A stretch of DNA of 33,994 nt from Pacificibacter marinus (GTDB lineage: Bacteria; Pseudomonadota; Alphaproteobacteria; Rhodobacterales; Rhodobacteraceae). The notes beneath the pieces are model-generated. The model was given only the letters and a program-made list of their open reading frames with translations. It had not been told where the DNA came from and made no database searches. A program made the position numbers and the translations under genes. The DNA is taken from contig NZ_JAHKPU010000050.1 of the NCBI RefSeq assembly GCF_018860505.1, positions 1 through 33,994 of the forward strand. The letters run 5' to 3'. Positions 33,830 through 33,994 of the stretch are shown here, one piece after another; position 1 is the stretch's first letter; each line of letters opens with the position of its first letter.

Positions 33830-33994
33830 TCTTTCCGACTCGCCAGATTGTGCAGTGATTCCAGTTTTTGAGTGACCTATGGCGTGCAGAACTCTCTAAA
33901 GATCAAAAAATACGCGCATCGGGGTTTGAGTTTCTGCTGATAGAGTTCGCAAATATCCCTTTAAAATAACCACTTACGCATTTTTTCAAGAAAG

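Overview
The window reads as a chromosomal segment of an alphaproteobacterium of the family Rhodobacteraceae (Roseobacter-like). The grounds are recognisable protein families and gene orders: argH next to a small lipoprotein and lysA, a TIGR02302/DUF4175 low-complexity protein, an MJ0042 zinc-ribbon protein divergent from ftsEX, an Mcl1-type malyl-CoA lyase very like that of Rhodobacter, and a DUF1244 protein near pyk. Base composition is moderate, about 54% G+C by hand count in pheS. No rRNA, tRNA, CRISPR array, insertion sequence or prophage block is visible. The organism assignment is inference from family recognition, not from a search.

Layout. 1-8239: a PAS-domain sensory protein cut by the left edge, a periplasmic TlpA-like thioredoxin, argH and a 55-residue lipoprotein, lysA with a large DUF4175 membrane protein, and a zinc-ribbon membrane protein. 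8395-10765: the overlapping operon ftsE-ftsX-plsC, closed by a perfect hairpin shared with convergent accA. 11886-17057: an AraC/GyrI-type regulator, mcl1, and on the other side of a 304-bp divergent intergenic region a three-gene D-amino-acid set (dgcN, dgcA, D-amino-acid transaminase). 17083-20210 (minus strand): a membrane-anchored RTX-repeat protein, DUF1244, a 5-carboxymethyl-2-hydroxymuconate isomerase-like tautomerase and an N-formylglutamate amidohydrolase family protein. 20322-22804: pyk, a small two-helix membrane protein, and rpmI-rplT. 22912-24527: a YciI/DGPF protein with an ECF42-like sigma factor. 24609-29204: pheS and pheT separated by three small genes (DUF2513, ASCH, YrhK). 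29318-33829: ytoQ, mscL, an Lrp/AsnC regulator, and a GAF-Fis regulator that lacks the AAA+ domain, followed by an aldehyde dehydrogenase.

How genes work together. The DAT-DgcN-DgcA set would move amino groups from D-amino acids to D-glutamate and then invert D-glutamate to L-glutamate through N-acetylated intermediates. Mcl1 belongs to the ethylmalonyl-CoA route of C2 assimilation. The GAF-Fis regulator, a 7-4-7 palindrome immediately after its gene and the downstream aldehyde dehydrogenase look like a self-contained aldehyde-response unit. Most of the window is ordinary housekeeping. The parts most worth a second look are the D-amino-acid cluster with its palindrome, the AT-rich DUF2513 gene placed exactly at the pheS stop codon, the aldehyde unit, and the PAS protein with a degenerate chemoreceptor-like tip. 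I do not see a clearly undescribed multi-gene system.
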